Below, in pieces: positions 43,876 through 53,387 of a stretch of 64,000 nucleotides of DNA. Made by a program: the position numbers and the translations under genes. Position 1 is the stretch's first letter. Each line of letters opens with the position of its first letter. A model generated the notes under the pieces. That model saw nothing but the letters and a program-made list of their open reading frames with translations, did no database searches and was not told the DNA's origin. The stretch comes from Gammaproteobacteria bacterium. GTDB lineage: Bacteria; Pseudomonadota; Gammaproteobacteria; Thiohalospirales; Thiohalospiraceae. The stretch lies in the NCBI GenBank assembly GCA_015491735.1, contig WFVH01000022.1, positions 1 to 64,000 of the forward strand, in the 5' to 3' direction.

Positions 43876-44853
43876 ATGCCGCGCGCTGACCCGGGACGGG
43901 AACTCCCTCTGCTGGAAATTTTGGCTGATGGCCGGTTCTACTCCGGTGAGCAGCTGGGAAAGCTGCTGGGCGCCAGCCGCACCGCCATTCTGAAGGGGCT
44001 GCATTCGCTTGGGGATCTGGGCCTGGAGCTGCAAGCGGTCAGGGGCAAAGGCTACCGCCTTCTCCGGCCGGTCGAGCTGCTTCGGCATGATGCCATCATC
44101 TCCCGGTTGAACGGCCACAGCCGCTCCCTGCTCAATGAGCTGGAGATTCTTCCACGGATCGATTCCACCAACCGCTATCTGCTGGAGCGGAGCGGAACCG
44201 GCCTGGCCTGTTTCGCGGAGTATCAGCACGCAGGCCGCGGAAGAGGCGGGCGCCGCTGGCAATCACCCTTTGCCAGCGGGATCTGCTGCTCTGTCCGATG
44301 GCAGTTCGACAGGGTTGCTCACCCGCTTTCTGGTCTCAGCCTGGCAGCCGGTGTGTGGGTTGTCGATGCGTTACGGGCGGCGGGTATCCGTGAAGCGGGT
44401 CTGAAATGGCCCAATGACGTGCTGTACGGTGGCGCCAAGCTGGCCGGTATTCTGGTGGAGGCCAAGGGAGAGATGGCCGGTTCCTGCCAGATTGTCATTG
44501 GTGTCGGTCTCAATATCGATATGCCGCCGGTTATGGCAAGCGGTATCGAACAGCCCTGGACGGATCTGAAACGCGTTACCGGCAGGCAACCCGGGCGCAA
44601 CCGGATTGCCGGGTTGTTGTTGCACCACCTGCTCACCGGATTGTCCGTTTACGAGGAGAAAGGGTTGCCCGGGTTCCAGGCGCGTTGGGAAACGCTGGAT
44701 TGCACCGCTGGCCGTCAGGTTCAGATACAGCATGCTTCAGGCTCATTGGTGGGTACGGCACAGGGCATCGACGAACGGGGGGCCATCTGCTTGCGCTGCA
44801 CGGATGGATTCCGCCATTTTCACAGCGGTGAAGTGACGCTGCGTATCCGATGA
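43876..44853 (+). CDS. birA: Bifunctional biotin-protein ligase / biotin operon repressor
   Basis: The product has 325 residues. The N-terminal winged helix (FYSGEQLGKLLGASRTAILKGL) should bind DNA, so this is the long regulatory form. The ligase domain has IDSTNRYLLE, the biotinyl-adenylate loop GRGRGGRRWQSPFASG, and KWPNDVLYGGAKLAGILVE. It attaches biotin to carboxyl-carrier proteins. It overlaps coaX by 4 bases. Confidence 0.95.
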   Translation: MPRADPGRELPLLEILADGRFYSGEQLGKLLGASRTAILKGLHSLGDLGLELQAVRGKGYRLLRPVELLRHDAIISRLNGHSRSLLNELEILPRIDSTNRYLLERSGTGLACFAEYQHAGRGRGGRRWQSPFASGICCSVRWQFDRVAHPLSGLSLAAGVWVVDALRAAGIREAGLKWPNDVLYGGAKLAGILVEAKGEMAGSCQIVIGVGLNIDMPPVMASGIEQPWTDLKRVTGRQPGRNRIAGLLLHHLLTGLSVYEEKGLPGFQARWETLDCTAGRQVQIQHASGSLVGTAQGIDERGAICLRCTDGFRHFHSGEVTLRIR

Positions 44854-45626
44854 ACTGGCTGTTGATCGATATCGGGAACAGCCGTCTCAAGTGGGCCGAC
44901 TGGCGTGGCGCGCAACTGACAGCCGGGGGCGCAGTCGAGTATCAGGGCCGCCCCCTGCCGCAGCTTTGGGAGCAGTGCTGGCGGGGCCGCGGTGAGCCAC
45001 AGCGGGTTGTCGCCATCAGTGTGGCCGGTGACCAGGTGAACCGTTCGCTGTCACAGTGGTGCAGCCGTACATGGGGTGTGGTTGTGGAGTTTCCGGACAG
45101 CCAGCCCCGGGCGTGTGGCGTGATCAACGGCTACCGGGAACCGGCCAGGCTTGGAGTGGATCGCTGGGCGGCGCTCGTTGCCGTTCACAGTCTGTTTGGG
45201 CGCCAGGCTGTTTGCGTCGCCGACTGCGGCACGGCGCTGACTGTCGACATGCTGGATCCCTGTGGCCGCCACCTTGGTGGCATCGTGCTTCCCGGGCTGA
45301 CAGCGATGCGCTCTTCGTTGCAGCGGAGTACCGCTGGAATCGGCCCGCTGCAAGGACGTTCGGCAGCAGAAAACGAAGAACCGGGCCGGGATACGGAAAG
45401 CGCTGTGATGCTGGGCTGTTTCTACGCGGCAAGTGGCGCCATGGAGCGGGCTGCCGGGAGGCTGCGTAGAATCGCGGAGGCGACAGCATCTGACGTAAGA
45501 TGCGTCATTACCGGGGGTGATGCACGCCAGCTGCTTCCACATCTGCGTGGTCAGTGGCATTATCGTCCCCAACTCGTACTGGAAGGGGCGAGGGTCCTGG
45601 CCGAAGATATTAACCCGGCCACATAA
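44850..45626 (+). CDS. coaX: Type III pantothenate kinase
   Basis: The product has 258 residues. It phosphorylates pantothenate in the first step of coenzyme A synthesis. Motifs are LLIDIGNSRLKWA (phosphate loop), GVDRWAALVAVHSL, and VADCGTALTVDML, then GGIVLPGLTAMRSSL. The last five codons and the TAA stop (45611-45626, reading NPAT) lie inside the terminal repeat of a mobile element, so the native C-terminus has been replaced by a few residues; the ATPase core is complete and the enzyme is probably active. Confidence 0.95.
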   Translation: MNWLLIDIGNSRLKWADWRGAQLTAGGAVEYQGRPLPQLWEQCWRGRGEPQRVVAISVAGDQVNRSLSQWCSRTWGVVVEFPDSQPRACGVINGYREPARLGVDRWAALVAVHSLFGRQAVCVADCGTALTVDMLDPCGRHLGGIVLPGLTAMRSSLQRSTAGIGPLQGRSAAENEEPGRDTESAVMLGCFYAASGAMERAAGRLRRIAEATASDVRCVITGGDARQLLPHLRGQWHYRPQLVLEGARVLAEDINPAT

Positions 45627-45892
45627 TATGTCGTATTCAGAGTCTCAGGCCTCTTCCCTGTCAAGGTGCGCGCCGCCGGCAAGGGTCGTTCCCCTGGCAA
45701 GGCGCGCAACGCCGGGAGGGGAGAGGCCCGAGGCTCCTGACCGATCGACAGGGAAAAGACAGGCCGTGCTGTGTGCGCCCGCGAACTGCGTTGTCGAAAC
45801 TGGCTGCAGGCGTGCTGCAGCGGCGTTTCGACGCCTTGCCGCAAACGCGCACAGCACGGCTGAACACGATATATTATGTGGCCGGGTTAATA
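45608..45892. mobile_element. TTAACCCGGCC-family MITE-like element, best-preserved member (285 bp)
   Basis: The ends TTAACCCGGCCACATAATAT (45610-45629) and its exact complement (45871-45890) form 20-bp perfect terminal inverted repeats, extending to about 25 bp with one mismatch. Both ends carry an extra TA. No ORF of substance lies inside; smaller inverted segments (AGGCCTCTTCCCTGTC against GACAGGGAAAAGACAGGCC) suggest extensive folding. Confidence 0.85.
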
Positions 45893-45899
45893 ACCAAAC

Positions 45900-46051
45900 G
45901 TAACTATTCAGCTTGGTATGAAGCAAACCGGTAACTGTTCAGATTGCCCCTGAAATTTGCCAGTTCAAGGCGAAAAATGGGAGTTTACGCGTGTAAATGA
46001 CCATTTTTCAACGCGGAAATGGCGGATTTCAGGGGTGAGCTGAATAGTTAC
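45900..46051 (+). mobile_element. 152-bp MITE-like element, copy 4
   Basis: It is flanked by a perfect 8-bp direct repeat AACCAAAC at 45892-45899 and 46052-46059. The left duplicate begins in the last base of the adjacent TTAACCCGGCC-family element, so this element arrived second. Interior differs from other copies at a few bases (GCTTGGTATGAAGCAAACC). Confidence 0.92.
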
Positions 46052-46083
46052 AACCAAACAAGTTCGCAAACATGTAGACAACG

Positions 46084-46764
46084 ATGAAGTGGTTATTCCT
46101 GCTGCTGTTGGCGGCGAATGTCATTTTTTTCTTCTGGAACTGGTCAGGTGCTGATGATGCCGACGAGCGTTTCCGGCAGGAACCGGCGTCATCGGTGAAG
46201 GGTAACCGGCTGCTGTTGCTGAGCGAAATTGAATCCCCTGTGGTCAAAAAGCCGCCGCCGCAGGAGCAGCAGCCTGTCGCGCCGGAAGCGGACTCCTGTT
46301 ATGTGCTGGGTCCGTTCGTATCCAGCACCGAGGTGGCCCGGGCCGCAACCCTGGCGGCATCTTCATCGGCTATCGAGCGCCGCTGGAGCAAAATCCGCGA
46401 AAGCGCCGGCTACTGGGTCTATATTCCTGCCACTGGCGGCCGGGAGGGGGTCCGCAATATTCTGCGGGGTCTCGATGCGGTGGGGATAACAGACGCCAGA
46501 CCGGGCAGCTCGGAAAAAATAAAACACACGGTATCGCTGGGTGTCTTTCCAACCATGGGTAAAGCCCGCGCGCGGATGCTCGAGGTAAAAAAGCATGGGT
46601 TCGAGGTTGTCATCAACAGGGCGAAGATAAGGAAGCGGCAGTACTGGTTGGCGCTGCGTGGCGACAAAAGGGAACCCTTGTCCGCCGCGATGCTGGACAA
46701 TCTGGTCAGAAACACCCGTCAAGCCACGGTAGAGTCACGCCCCTGTGCCAGCCGGGTTCAGTAG
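46084..46764 (+). CDS. SPOR-domain inner-membrane protein
   Basis: The product has 226 residues. A short N-terminal membrane anchor (WLFLLLLAANVIFFFWNW) is followed by a proline/glutamate-rich linker and a C-terminal SPOR-type region (SCYVLGPFVSSTEVARAA; HTVSLGVFPTMGKARARMLEVKKHGF). SPOR domains bind denuded septal peptidoglycan. In related bacteria such a gene follows birA-coaX directly; here two mobile repeats intervene, so it may need a new promoter. A division-site role is inferred. Confidence 0.8.
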   Translation: MKWLFLLLLAANVIFFFWNWSGADDADERFRQEPASSVKGNRLLLLSEIESPVVKKPPPQEQQPVAPEADSCYVLGPFVSSTEVARAATLAASSSAIERRWSKIRESAGYWVYIPATGGREGVRNILRGLDAVGITDARPGSSEKIKHTVSLGVFPTMGKARARMLEVKKHGFEVVINRAKIRKRQYWLALRGDKREPLSAAMLDNLVRNTRQATVESRPCASRVQ

Positions 46765-46786
46765 CATCGCCGGCGGGTTTCAGGGT

Positions 46787-48253
46787 ATGACGGCATCGCA
46801 ACAGGCCCGGCAGTCACGCCGGGTCACTTGGGGGGTGATTGCCGGCCTGACCTTGCTGCATCTGGCGGTTGCTGGCGGCGCCGGACTCAGCGTGGACGAG
46901 GCGCATTACGCACTGTATGGCCTCTATCTGGACTGGAGTTACTTCGATCATCCCCCCATGGTTGGTTGGCTGCAGGCGCTTGTTCTTCCTTTTGCGCAAA
47001 GTGATTTTGCGCTGAGACTGCTCCCCATCACACTCTCCGCTGTGGCCTGCCTCGTGCTGTATCAGTTGACGCGGGAGCTGTTTCCCGAACAGTCGCCGTG
47101 GCTGGGGTTGATCGCTGTTGTGCTGTTTCAGGCCGGGATTATCATCCAGTTGCTGGCCCTGGCGATGGTTCCCGATGGTCCTTTACTGCTGTTCGGCCTG
47201 CTGGCAGTGCGCTATCTGCGCCGTGCGTTTTGCCACAACAGGCTGGCGGATTGGTTGTTGAGTGGTCTGTTTCTTGGTTTGGCGGGCCTGTCCAAGTACA
47301 CCGCTATCACGCTGGTTGCCGGCGCGTTGCTGATCCTGGTGGCGGGAAACGGGTGGCGGCGTCTCGGGTCGCCGGGGTTGTGGCTGGCGTTCGGTATCGG
47401 GTTTCTGCTGATTCTGCCGGTGTTGTGGTGGAACCATCTGCACGACTGGATTTCGATCAACTATCAGCTCCAGCATGGCACCAAAGGGGGGCAGTGGAAT
47501 ATACAACGGTTTCTGGTCAGCCAGGCCGGGCAGTTGCTGGCCTATGCACCGGCACTCTATCTGTTCGGGTGGATAGCGCTGTTTCAGGGGATGCGTGAAT
47601 GGCGTCACCCGGGCGTTCGAGATACGCTCTGCTTCAGCCTGCCGGTGTTGTTGCTGTTCGGGTGGAACGGGGGATTCCACTCCACGCTGCCCCACTGGAC
47701 AGCGCTTGGGTGGGCCATTGCATCTCCTTTGGCCGCACGCTGGATAGTTCAGCACTGGAGGCTGCGTTCCGTGCGTGTGACAGTTGGGTTTTCTGCCGTC
47801 TACTCCAGCCTGCTGATTCTGCTGGTGTATAGCCAACTGATGGTTCCCTGGATACCGTTCCAGGCGGGTGAGCACCCGATGCGGGATCTCTATGGCTGGG
47901 AGCAGGCGGCCCGGAGAGCAGAGAAATTACGCCGGCAGCTACCGGATACGCCTGGCCGCCCGCCGCAGCTTTTCGTGGAAAACTGGACCTTTGCCAGCCG
48001 TATCGCCTGGTATGCCCGCCCCGCGCCGGTACAGGTGCTGGACCGGCGTTTTGATCAGTTCGATCTTTGGTTTGGTTCGCCGCAGAAAGGGGCGCACGGT
48101 ATTCTGGTCTCGCCCTCCTACTACCGGGGCAAACCCGGCAGCCGTTATTTCTCCACCTGCAAGGAGCTGGAGCCGCTACCTGTCCTGCTAAACGGCAAAC
48201 CCGCCGTCATCTTCCGCTATTTCGCCTGTGAGGGGTTCCGGCGTGGCGGGTAG
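46787..48253 (+). CDS. ArnT/PMT-like membrane glycosyltransferase (GT39/GT83 superfamily)
   Basis: The product has about 488 residues from ATG 46787; the GTG at 46745 overlaps the previous gene. The first periplasmic loop has acidic LSVDEAHYALYG and DWSYFDHPPMVGW, typical of the GT-C fold, and about ten membrane helices follow. The C-terminal domain (LFVENWTFASRIAWYARP) is soluble and periplasmic. Such enzymes move sugars from undecaprenyl phosphate to lipid A or glycans. Next to PAP2 and LPS core genes, a lipid A or core modification is likely; the exact sugar is unknown. Confidence 0.8.
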   Translation: MTASQQARQSRRVTWGVIAGLTLLHLAVAGGAGLSVDEAHYALYGLYLDWSYFDHPPMVGWLQALVLPFAQSDFALRLLPITLSAVACLVLYQLTRELFPEQSPWLGLIAVVLFQAGIIIQLLALAMVPDGPLLLFGLLAVRYLRRAFCHNRLADWLLSGLFLGLAGLSKYTAITLVAGALLILVAGNGWRRLGSPGLWLAFGIGFLLILPVLWWNHLHDWISINYQLQHGTKGGQWNIQRFLVSQAGQLLAYAPALYLFGWIALFQGMREWRHPGVRDTLCFSLPVLLLFGWNGGFHSTLPHWTALGWAIASPLAARWIVQHWRLRSVRVTVGFSAVYSSLLILLVYSQLMVPWIPFQAGEHPMRDLYGWEQAARRAEKLRRQLPDTPGRPPQLFVENWTFASRIAWYARPAPVQVLDRRFDQFDLWFGSPQKGAHGILVSPSYYRGKPGSRYFSTCKELEPLPVLLNGKPAVIFRYFACEGFRRGG

Positions 48254-49031
48254 AAACGCTGTCCGTTTCGCTTCGCTCCTGGAGAACCCCGGTTACTGGT
48301 GCGTGCCATTGGCCGCGTTGGCCGGCTTGACGCTTGTCTGGATAACCGGTTCGAGTACGCCCGTTTTTTTCTGGTTCAACGGGTTGAGCCGCTATACCGG
48401 GGAGACACTGTGGTCGCATCTGACCCTGCTGGGTGACGGGGTGGTGGCAATGGTGCTGGTACTGCCTTTGATCGGCCGCCGCCCCGATATTGTACGGGCG
48501 ATGATGGTCGCTGCCTTGCTGGCCGCGGTGTGGACGCTGGGACTCAAACCGTTGGTAGGAGCGATGCGGCCTGCTGCCCTGCTGCCCGCCGATGCACTGA
48601 CGATTATCGGGCCTGTTTCCAGAAAATACTCCTTTCCGTCCGGCCACACCACCACTGTCTTTGTGTTTGCCGGCGTGTTGTTTCTGCACTTTACATCATG
48701 GCGGTTGCGCATGGCGGTGCTGTTGCTGGCAGTGCTGGTGGGAAGTTCACGTATGGTCGTTGGTGTTCACTGGCCAATCGATGTGCTCGCAGGTGCGGCC
48801 GGTGGCTGGTTGGCAGCCGTATTCGGAACCCTGCTGGCCCGGCGCTGGCCGGCCGGGTTGCAGCCGCCGGCGCAGCGCGGTTTTTCGCTTTTGCTGGTGT
48901 CGATGGCTGTTTGGTTGCTGTTATATCACCAAACCGGCGATCCCGATGTCACCGTCTATCAGCGCTTGATAGCCCTGTCTTGCCTGGCGCTGGCATTGCC
49001 TGGATTGTTGCGCTTGAGCAGATTGCGCTGA
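48243..49031 (+). CDS. PAP2-family membrane phosphatase
   Basis: The product has 262 residues from GTG 48243, with GAGGGG eight bases upstream, overlapping the previous gene. The three phosphatase motifs are present: KPLVGAMRP, SFPSGHTTT and SRMVVGVHWPIDVLAG. Six membrane helices put the active site in the periplasm. It may dephosphorylate undecaprenyl diphosphate or lipid A phosphates, matching the adjacent sugar transferase. Confidence 0.88.
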   Translation: MAGRNAVRFASLLENPGYWCVPLAALAGLTLVWITGSSTPVFFWFNGLSRYTGETLWSHLTLLGDGVVAMVLVLPLIGRRPDIVRAMMVAALLAAVWTLGLKPLVGAMRPAALLPADALTIIGPVSRKYSFPSGHTTTVFVFAGVLFLHFTSWRLRMAVLLLAVLVGSSRMVVGVHWPIDVLAGAAGGWLAAVFGTLLARRWPAGLQPPAQRGFSLLLVSMAVWLLLYHQTGDPDVTVYQRLIALSCLALALPGLLRLSRLR

Positions 49032-49071
49032 TATCCGTAATTGCGTTGAAATGATATAATCTTCGTGACTG

Positions 49072-49172
49072 TTAACCCGGCCACCCTGTATAGATATAGA
49101 TCATGTTCAAGACTTCAAGCATTGCTCAGATCAAGGCGTCACTCGCCGGCTGAATATGGGTGGCCGGGTTAA
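49072..49172. mobile_element. TTAACCCGGCC-family MITE-like element, 101 bp
   Basis: TTAACCCGGCCACCC (49072-49086) has its exact complement at 49158-49172. The interior aligns in reverse complement with 13820-13890. It sits between the PAP2 gene and the next gene; a TATAAT-like box at 49054 precedes it. Confidence 0.8.
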
Positions 49173-49209
49173 TGGTCAGGTCCGACGATATGCAACGCCT
49201 CCCGTTTGA

Positions 49210-50127
49210 ATGAAGAATGCCGTCAAAATAGCCGTTACCCTCGCCATTTTGTTCCTTATTTTCCGCAGTATCGACATTCATGAGGTGGCTGCTACGATCG
49301 GGAATGCCAATGTGCGATACGTTCTGCTCGGTGTCGCCGCCCAGTTCCTGAGTACCTTTCTGGCTTCTTACCGGTGGAACATTATTATGAAGGAGCTTCG
49401 CTTCGGCCAGCGCTTTCTTTTTTATCTGAGAAGCTATTTCAAGGGGGCATTCTTCAATCAGGCGCTGCCGACCAGTATCGGTGGTGACGCGTTGCGTGTG
49501 CTGGATATCGTGCGCCTGGGATTTCGCAAGCGGGATGCCTTCGCCGGGGTATTTATCGATCGGTTGGTGGGGTTGAGTGGTCTGTTGATATTGAATTTGC
49601 TGGCCAACTTCCTGCGTCCCGATCTGCTGCCCCCGGGGATCTTCTGGGTGATCAATGCCCTTTCAATGGGTGGAATCACCGTTATTCTCGTTCTGATGGC
49701 GGTTCAGCGGCTTAATTTTGCCCGGTTCCGTTTCTTTCGCAGATCTTCCTGGTTGCGTCCCCTTTACGGGTTGTCACGCCGCACCAACAGGGTGTATCAC
49801 GGCAAAAAGGGAGCCATCCAGATTGTCATGACCCTCCTGACTCATCTGTTCTCGATTGTCGCCTTCTATTTTTTGGCGCAAGGGGTAGGGATGCGTTATG
49901 GGCTGATTACCTTCCTGATAATTATCCCGCCGGTCGTCCTGTTGACGCTCATCCCCATCGCCCTGGCTGGCTGGGGTGTGAGAGAAGGGGCGATGATTGG
50001 TCTGTTTTCGCTGATCGGGGCCGACAAGACGCTGGTGCTCTCCATGTCGATCCTTTACGGTCTTGCGTTGATAATCACCAGTCTTCCCGGCCTCTATTTC
50101 TATCTGGCGGGAAGACATCACATCTAG
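49210..50127 (+). CDS. Lysylphosphatidylglycerol-synthase-like / UPF0104 membrane protein
   Basis: The product has 305 residues with about eight membrane helices. Family phrases are FLASYRWNIIMKELRFG, the loop FFNQALPTSIGGDALRVLDI and the D-R-L-V-G helix AGVFIDRLVGLSGLL. These match the membrane domain of LPG synthase (MprF) relatives; the catalytic aminoacyl-transfer domain is absent. Members are thought to act as lipid flippases or in glycan assembly. It precedes the heptosyltransferase gene by 20 bases. Confidence 0.85.
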   Translation: MKNAVKIAVTLAILFLIFRSIDIHEVAATIGNANVRYVLLGVAAQFLSTFLASYRWNIIMKELRFGQRFLFYLRSYFKGAFFNQALPTSIGGDALRVLDIVRLGFRKRDAFAGVFIDRLVGLSGLLILNLLANFLRPDLLPPGIFWVINALSMGGITVILVLMAVQRLNFARFRFFRRSSWLRPLYGLSRRTNRVYHGKKGAIQIVMTLLTHLFSIVAFYFLAQGVGMRYGLITFLIIIPPVVLLTLIPIALAGWGVREGAMIGLFSLIGADKTLVLSMSILYGLALIITSLPGLYFYLAGRHHI

Positions 50128-50147
50128 GAGACGTTGCTAATAACATC

Positions 50148-51362
50148 ATGAAAATCGACACCATGCGGCGTATTGATCATCTGGCCGGAGTGCCGCTTTG
50201 CTGGCTGGCCAGCGGTCTGCTGCGTCTGTGGAACAGATTCAGGCCGGCGCCGGAGACGGCGCCGCACAAAGTGCTTCTGGTCGAGCTTTCCGAGATGGGT
50301 AGCACCATTCTTGCCGATCCCGCCATGCAGAAGCTGGAGCGGGAGCTGAATGCCGAACTCTACTTTGTCATTTTTGCCAAAAATGCCGCCAGTCTCTATC
50401 TGCTGGATACCGTTCCCCGGCAAAATATCTTTACCATCCGCGAGGACAGCCTGCGGCACCTGGCCGGTGACACGCTGGCCTTTTTGCGCTGGAGCCGCAG
50501 GATGGGCATCGACAGCGTTATCGATCTGGAGCTGTTTTCCCGTTTCAGTGCGCTGCTGACCGGCCTTTGCGGTGCTGGTAACCGGGTGGGATTCCACGCC
50601 TTTCACAATGAAGGGCTGTATCGTGGCGAGATGCTCACCCACCGGGTGGCCTACAACCCTCATCAGCATATCGCCAAAAACTTTGTTGCCCTGGTCAATG
50701 CACTGCTGAGTAAACGCGAGGAGCACCCCTATTCCAAAACGGTCATCGGCGACGACGAAATCCGGCTGCGCAAGGCATCAATCAGCCCGGCGCAACAGTC
50801 AGCGATGCGGGAGCAAATCAAACAGTGTGCTCCCGCCTGGCAACCGGAGGCGCAGCGCCTGGTTCTGATTAATCCCAACGCCAGCGAACTGCTGCCGCAG
50901 CGCCGCTGGATGCCGGAGCGTTATGTGACGCTGATGAAGATGATTCTCGAGACCTATCCGGATGTGGTGATTCTGATCACCGGAGCCCCGGCAGAACAGC
51001 AGGAGGCGGAGGGACTCCGGAGCCGGGTCGGGGATGGGCGTTGCATTAACTTTGCCGGCCGGTTGAAGCTGGGGGAGCTGCCGGTGCTCTACAGTGTTTC
51101 CACCCTGATGGTTACCAACGACTCCGGGCCGGGCCACTTCTCCGCCGTTACCGATCTGCCTACCTTTGTGCTGTTCGGTCCGGAGACTCCGGCGCTTTAT
51201 GGTTCTCTGGGCAACTCCACTCCCATCTATGCCGGGCTGGCCTGTTCTCCCTGCGTCAGTGCCGCCAATCACCGCAAGACTCCGTGCAGGGACAATGTCT
51301 GCCTGCAGGCCATCCAGCCGCGGCAGGTGTTCGAGACATTACGCTCCGTTCTGGAAAAGTAA
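50148..51362 (+). CDS. Glycosyltransferase family 9 (heptosyltransferase-like)
   Basis: The product has 404 residues. The GT9 landmarks are VLLVELSEMGSTILADPAM at the N-domain, LVLINPNASELLPQRRWMP, and TNDSGPGHFSAVTDLPTFVLFGPETP. GT9 enzymes add heptose to LPS inner core from ADP-heptose, which gmhA-hldE-hldD just downstream help make. The C-terminal cysteines (ACSPCVSAANHRKTPCRDNVC) form a cluster typical of a GT9 subset. Acceptor position unknown. Confidence 0.88.
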   Translation: MKIDTMRRIDHLAGVPLCWLASGLLRLWNRFRPAPETAPHKVLLVELSEMGSTILADPAMQKLERELNAELYFVIFAKNAASLYLLDTVPRQNIFTIREDSLRHLAGDTLAFLRWSRRMGIDSVIDLELFSRFSALLTGLCGAGNRVGFHAFHNEGLYRGEMLTHRVAYNPHQHIAKNFVALVNALLSKREEHPYSKTVIGDDEIRLRKASISPAQQSAMREQIKQCAPAWQPEAQRLVLINPNASELLPQRRWMPERYVTLMKMILETYPDVVILITGAPAEQQEAEGLRSRVGDGRCINFAGRLKLGELPVLYSVSTLMVTNDSGPGHFSAVTDLPTFVLFGPETPALYGSLGNSTPIYAGLACSPCVSAANHRKTPCRDNVCLQAIQPRQVFETLRSVLEK

Positions 51363-51400
51363 TACAATACGCCCTGTTTATGCCACTACGACCCACGCTT

Positions 51401-51982
51401 ATGAACCTAGATATCCAATCCACCCTTGCCGCCCATAACCGGGCTGTTGCATATATCGAAGATCTTGCCCCGCAGATTCATGAGGCGGTTGAACGGATCC
51501 TGCGGGTTCTTGGCTATGGCGGACAGATCTACATTTGCGGCAATGGCGGTTCAGCGGCGGATTCACAACACTTCGCCGCCGAGCTGGCGGGGCGTTTTGA
51601 GCGGGAGCGGCGCGGCCTTCCGGTCATCTCGCTGACCACGGATACGTCGGCTCTGACCTCCATCGGCAACGACTACGGTTTTGAGCACATATTCTCCCGC
51701 CAACTGGAGGCGCTGGCCAAGCCGGGGGAGCTGCTGGTCGCCATCAGCACCTCCGGCAACTCGGTGAATATACTCAAGGCGGTGGAGTATGCCCGGGGGT
51801 GCAACATACAGACCGTGGGTCTGCTGGGCCGTGACGGCGGTGAACTGGCTGCCCTGGTGGATGTGCCCCTGACCATCGGCGTGGATAACACCGCCCGCAT
51901 CCAGGAGGCGCATATCCTGATCCTGCACATGCTGTGCGAGGCCATCGAATCCGGTCATGAGACCCTTTACGGCCATTCCTGA
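51401..51982 (+). CDS. gmhA: Phosphoheptose isomerase
   Basis: The product has 193 residues from ATG 51401; ATG 51380 in frame is possible. It is a SIS-domain protein with [18 protein letters not shown] and [16 protein letters not shown], and has [15 protein letters not shown] at the C-terminus with active-site Glu/His. It converts sedoheptulose 7-phosphate to glycero-manno-heptose 7-phosphate. It overlaps hldE by 26 bases. Confidence 0.93.
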   Translation: MNLDIQSTLAAHNRAVAYIEDLAPQIHEAVERILRVLGYGGQIYICGNGGSAADSQHFAAELAGRFERERRGLPVISLTTDTSALTSIGNDYGFEHIFSRQLEALAKPGELLVAISTSGNSVNILKAVEYARGCNIQTVGLLGRDGGELAALVDVPLTIGVDNTARIQEAHILILHMLCEAIESGHETLYGHS

Positions 51983-53387
51983 CTTCAGCGGCGCCCGGGT
52001 TCTGGTCGCTGGCGATGTCATGCTGGATCGCTACTGGCATGGCGGCACCTCCCGAATCTCGCCGGAGGCTCCGGTGCCGGTGGTCCGGGTGGAGGAGGTG
52101 GAGGAGCGTCCCGGCGGCGCCGGTAACGTGGCGCTCAATATTGCCGCCCTGGGAGCGAAGGCGATACTTACCGGTCTGACGGGTAACGATGAACCGGCCG
52201 ATTCACTGCAGCGGCGGCTGGAGAGTGCCGGTGTGGAGTGCGCTGTGTGCCGTCTGCCGGGTTTCTCCACCGTGACCAAACTGCGCGTCATCAGCCGTCA
52301 GCAGCAGCTTATCCGGCTGGATTTCGAGAGTGATTTCGCAACGGCGGATACCCGCGCCATGCTGGAGCGTTACCGATGCCATCTGCCGGGTGCCGACGTG
52401 GTGCTGCTGTCAGACTATGCCAAGGGGGCGCTGCAGTCCATTGCGCCTTTTATCGAGGCTGCCCGGAGCGCGGACAAGAGCGTGCTCATCGATCCCAAGG
52501 GCCGGGAGTTCTCCATCTATCGCGGCGCCAGTCTGATTACCCCCAACCTGACCGAGTTCGAGGCGGTGGTCGGCCGCTGCCGCCACGAGGACGAGCTGGT
52601 GGACAAGGGGCTTGATCTGATCCGGGAGCTGGAGCTGGAAGCGCTGCTGGTGACCCGCGGTGAACACGGCATGACCCTGTTGCGCACCGGCCAGCCGGTA
52701 TTCCATCTGCCGACCCGGGCGCGGGAGGTATTCGATGTTACCGGCGCCGGAGACACGGTCATCTCGGTGCTGGCAGCCGCGCTGGGGGCCGGGCAGCCGC
52801 TGGAGCACGCTACCACGCTGGCCAATCTGGCGGCGGGTATCGTGGTGGGCAAGCTGGGTACTGCCGCCATCAGCGTTCCTGAACTGCGTCAGGCGCTGCG
52901 TGATGATCAGGAGTGCGGTGGCGTGATGAGTGAAGAACAGCTTGCCGTTGCAGTTCAGGATGCCCGCGCCCAGGGCGAGCGCATTGTCATGACCAATGGC
53001 TGCTTCGATATTCTCCATGCCGGCCACGTCGCCTATCTGGAACAGGCCCGCCGGTTGGGGGATCGCCTCATCGTGGCGGTCAATGATGATGCCTCTGTCG
53101 CCCGTCTCAAGGGTAGCGGGCGTCCCGTCAACACGCTCGATCGCCGCATGGCGGTGTTGGCCGGGCTGCAGAGTGTGGACTGGGTGGTTCCATTCCCTGA
53201 GCAGACGCCGGAACGGCTTATCTGCCGGATCCTGCCCGACTACCTGGTCAAGGGGGGCGATTACCGGCCGGAGGAGATTGCCGGTTACGGCTGTGTAACG
53301 GCCAATGGCGGCGAGGTCCGGGTTCTGGACTTCAAGGAAGGCATGTCCACCAGCAGTATCATTTCCACCATCAGGAGCAAGCGATGA
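51957..53387 (+). CDS. hldE: Bifunctional heptose 7-phosphate kinase / heptose 1-phosphate adenylyltransferase
   Basis: The product has 476 residues. The N-terminal ribokinase-like domain has [17 protein letters not shown] and [18 protein letters not shown]. The C-terminal nucleotidyltransferase domain (from about 340) has [20 protein letters not shown] and [10 protein letters not shown], ending in [10 protein letters not shown]. Both steps of ADP-heptose synthesis are covered; gmhB, acting between them, is not in the window. Confidence 0.95.
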   Translation: MRPFTAIPDFSGARVLVAGDVMLDRYWHGGTSRISPEAPVPVVRVEEVEERPGGAGNVALNIAALGAKAILTGLTGNDEPADSLQRRLESAGVECAVCRLPGFSTVTKLRVISRQQQLIRLDFESDFATADTRAMLERYRCHLPGADVVLLSDYAKGALQSIAPFIEAARSADKSVLIDPKGREFSIYRGASLITPNLTEFEAVVGRCRHEDELVDKGLDLIRELELEALLVTRGEHGMTLLRTGQPVFHLPTRAREVFDVTGAGDTVISVLAAALGAGQPLEHATTLANLAAGIVVGKLGTAAISVPELRQALRDDQECGGVMSEEQLAVAVQDARAQGERIVMTNGCFDILHAGHVAYLEQARRLGDRLIVAVNDDASVARLKGSGRPVNTLDRRMAVLAGLQSVDWVVPFPEQTPERLICRILPDYLVKGGDYRPEEIAGYGCVTANGGEVRVLDFKEGMSTSSIISTIRSKR

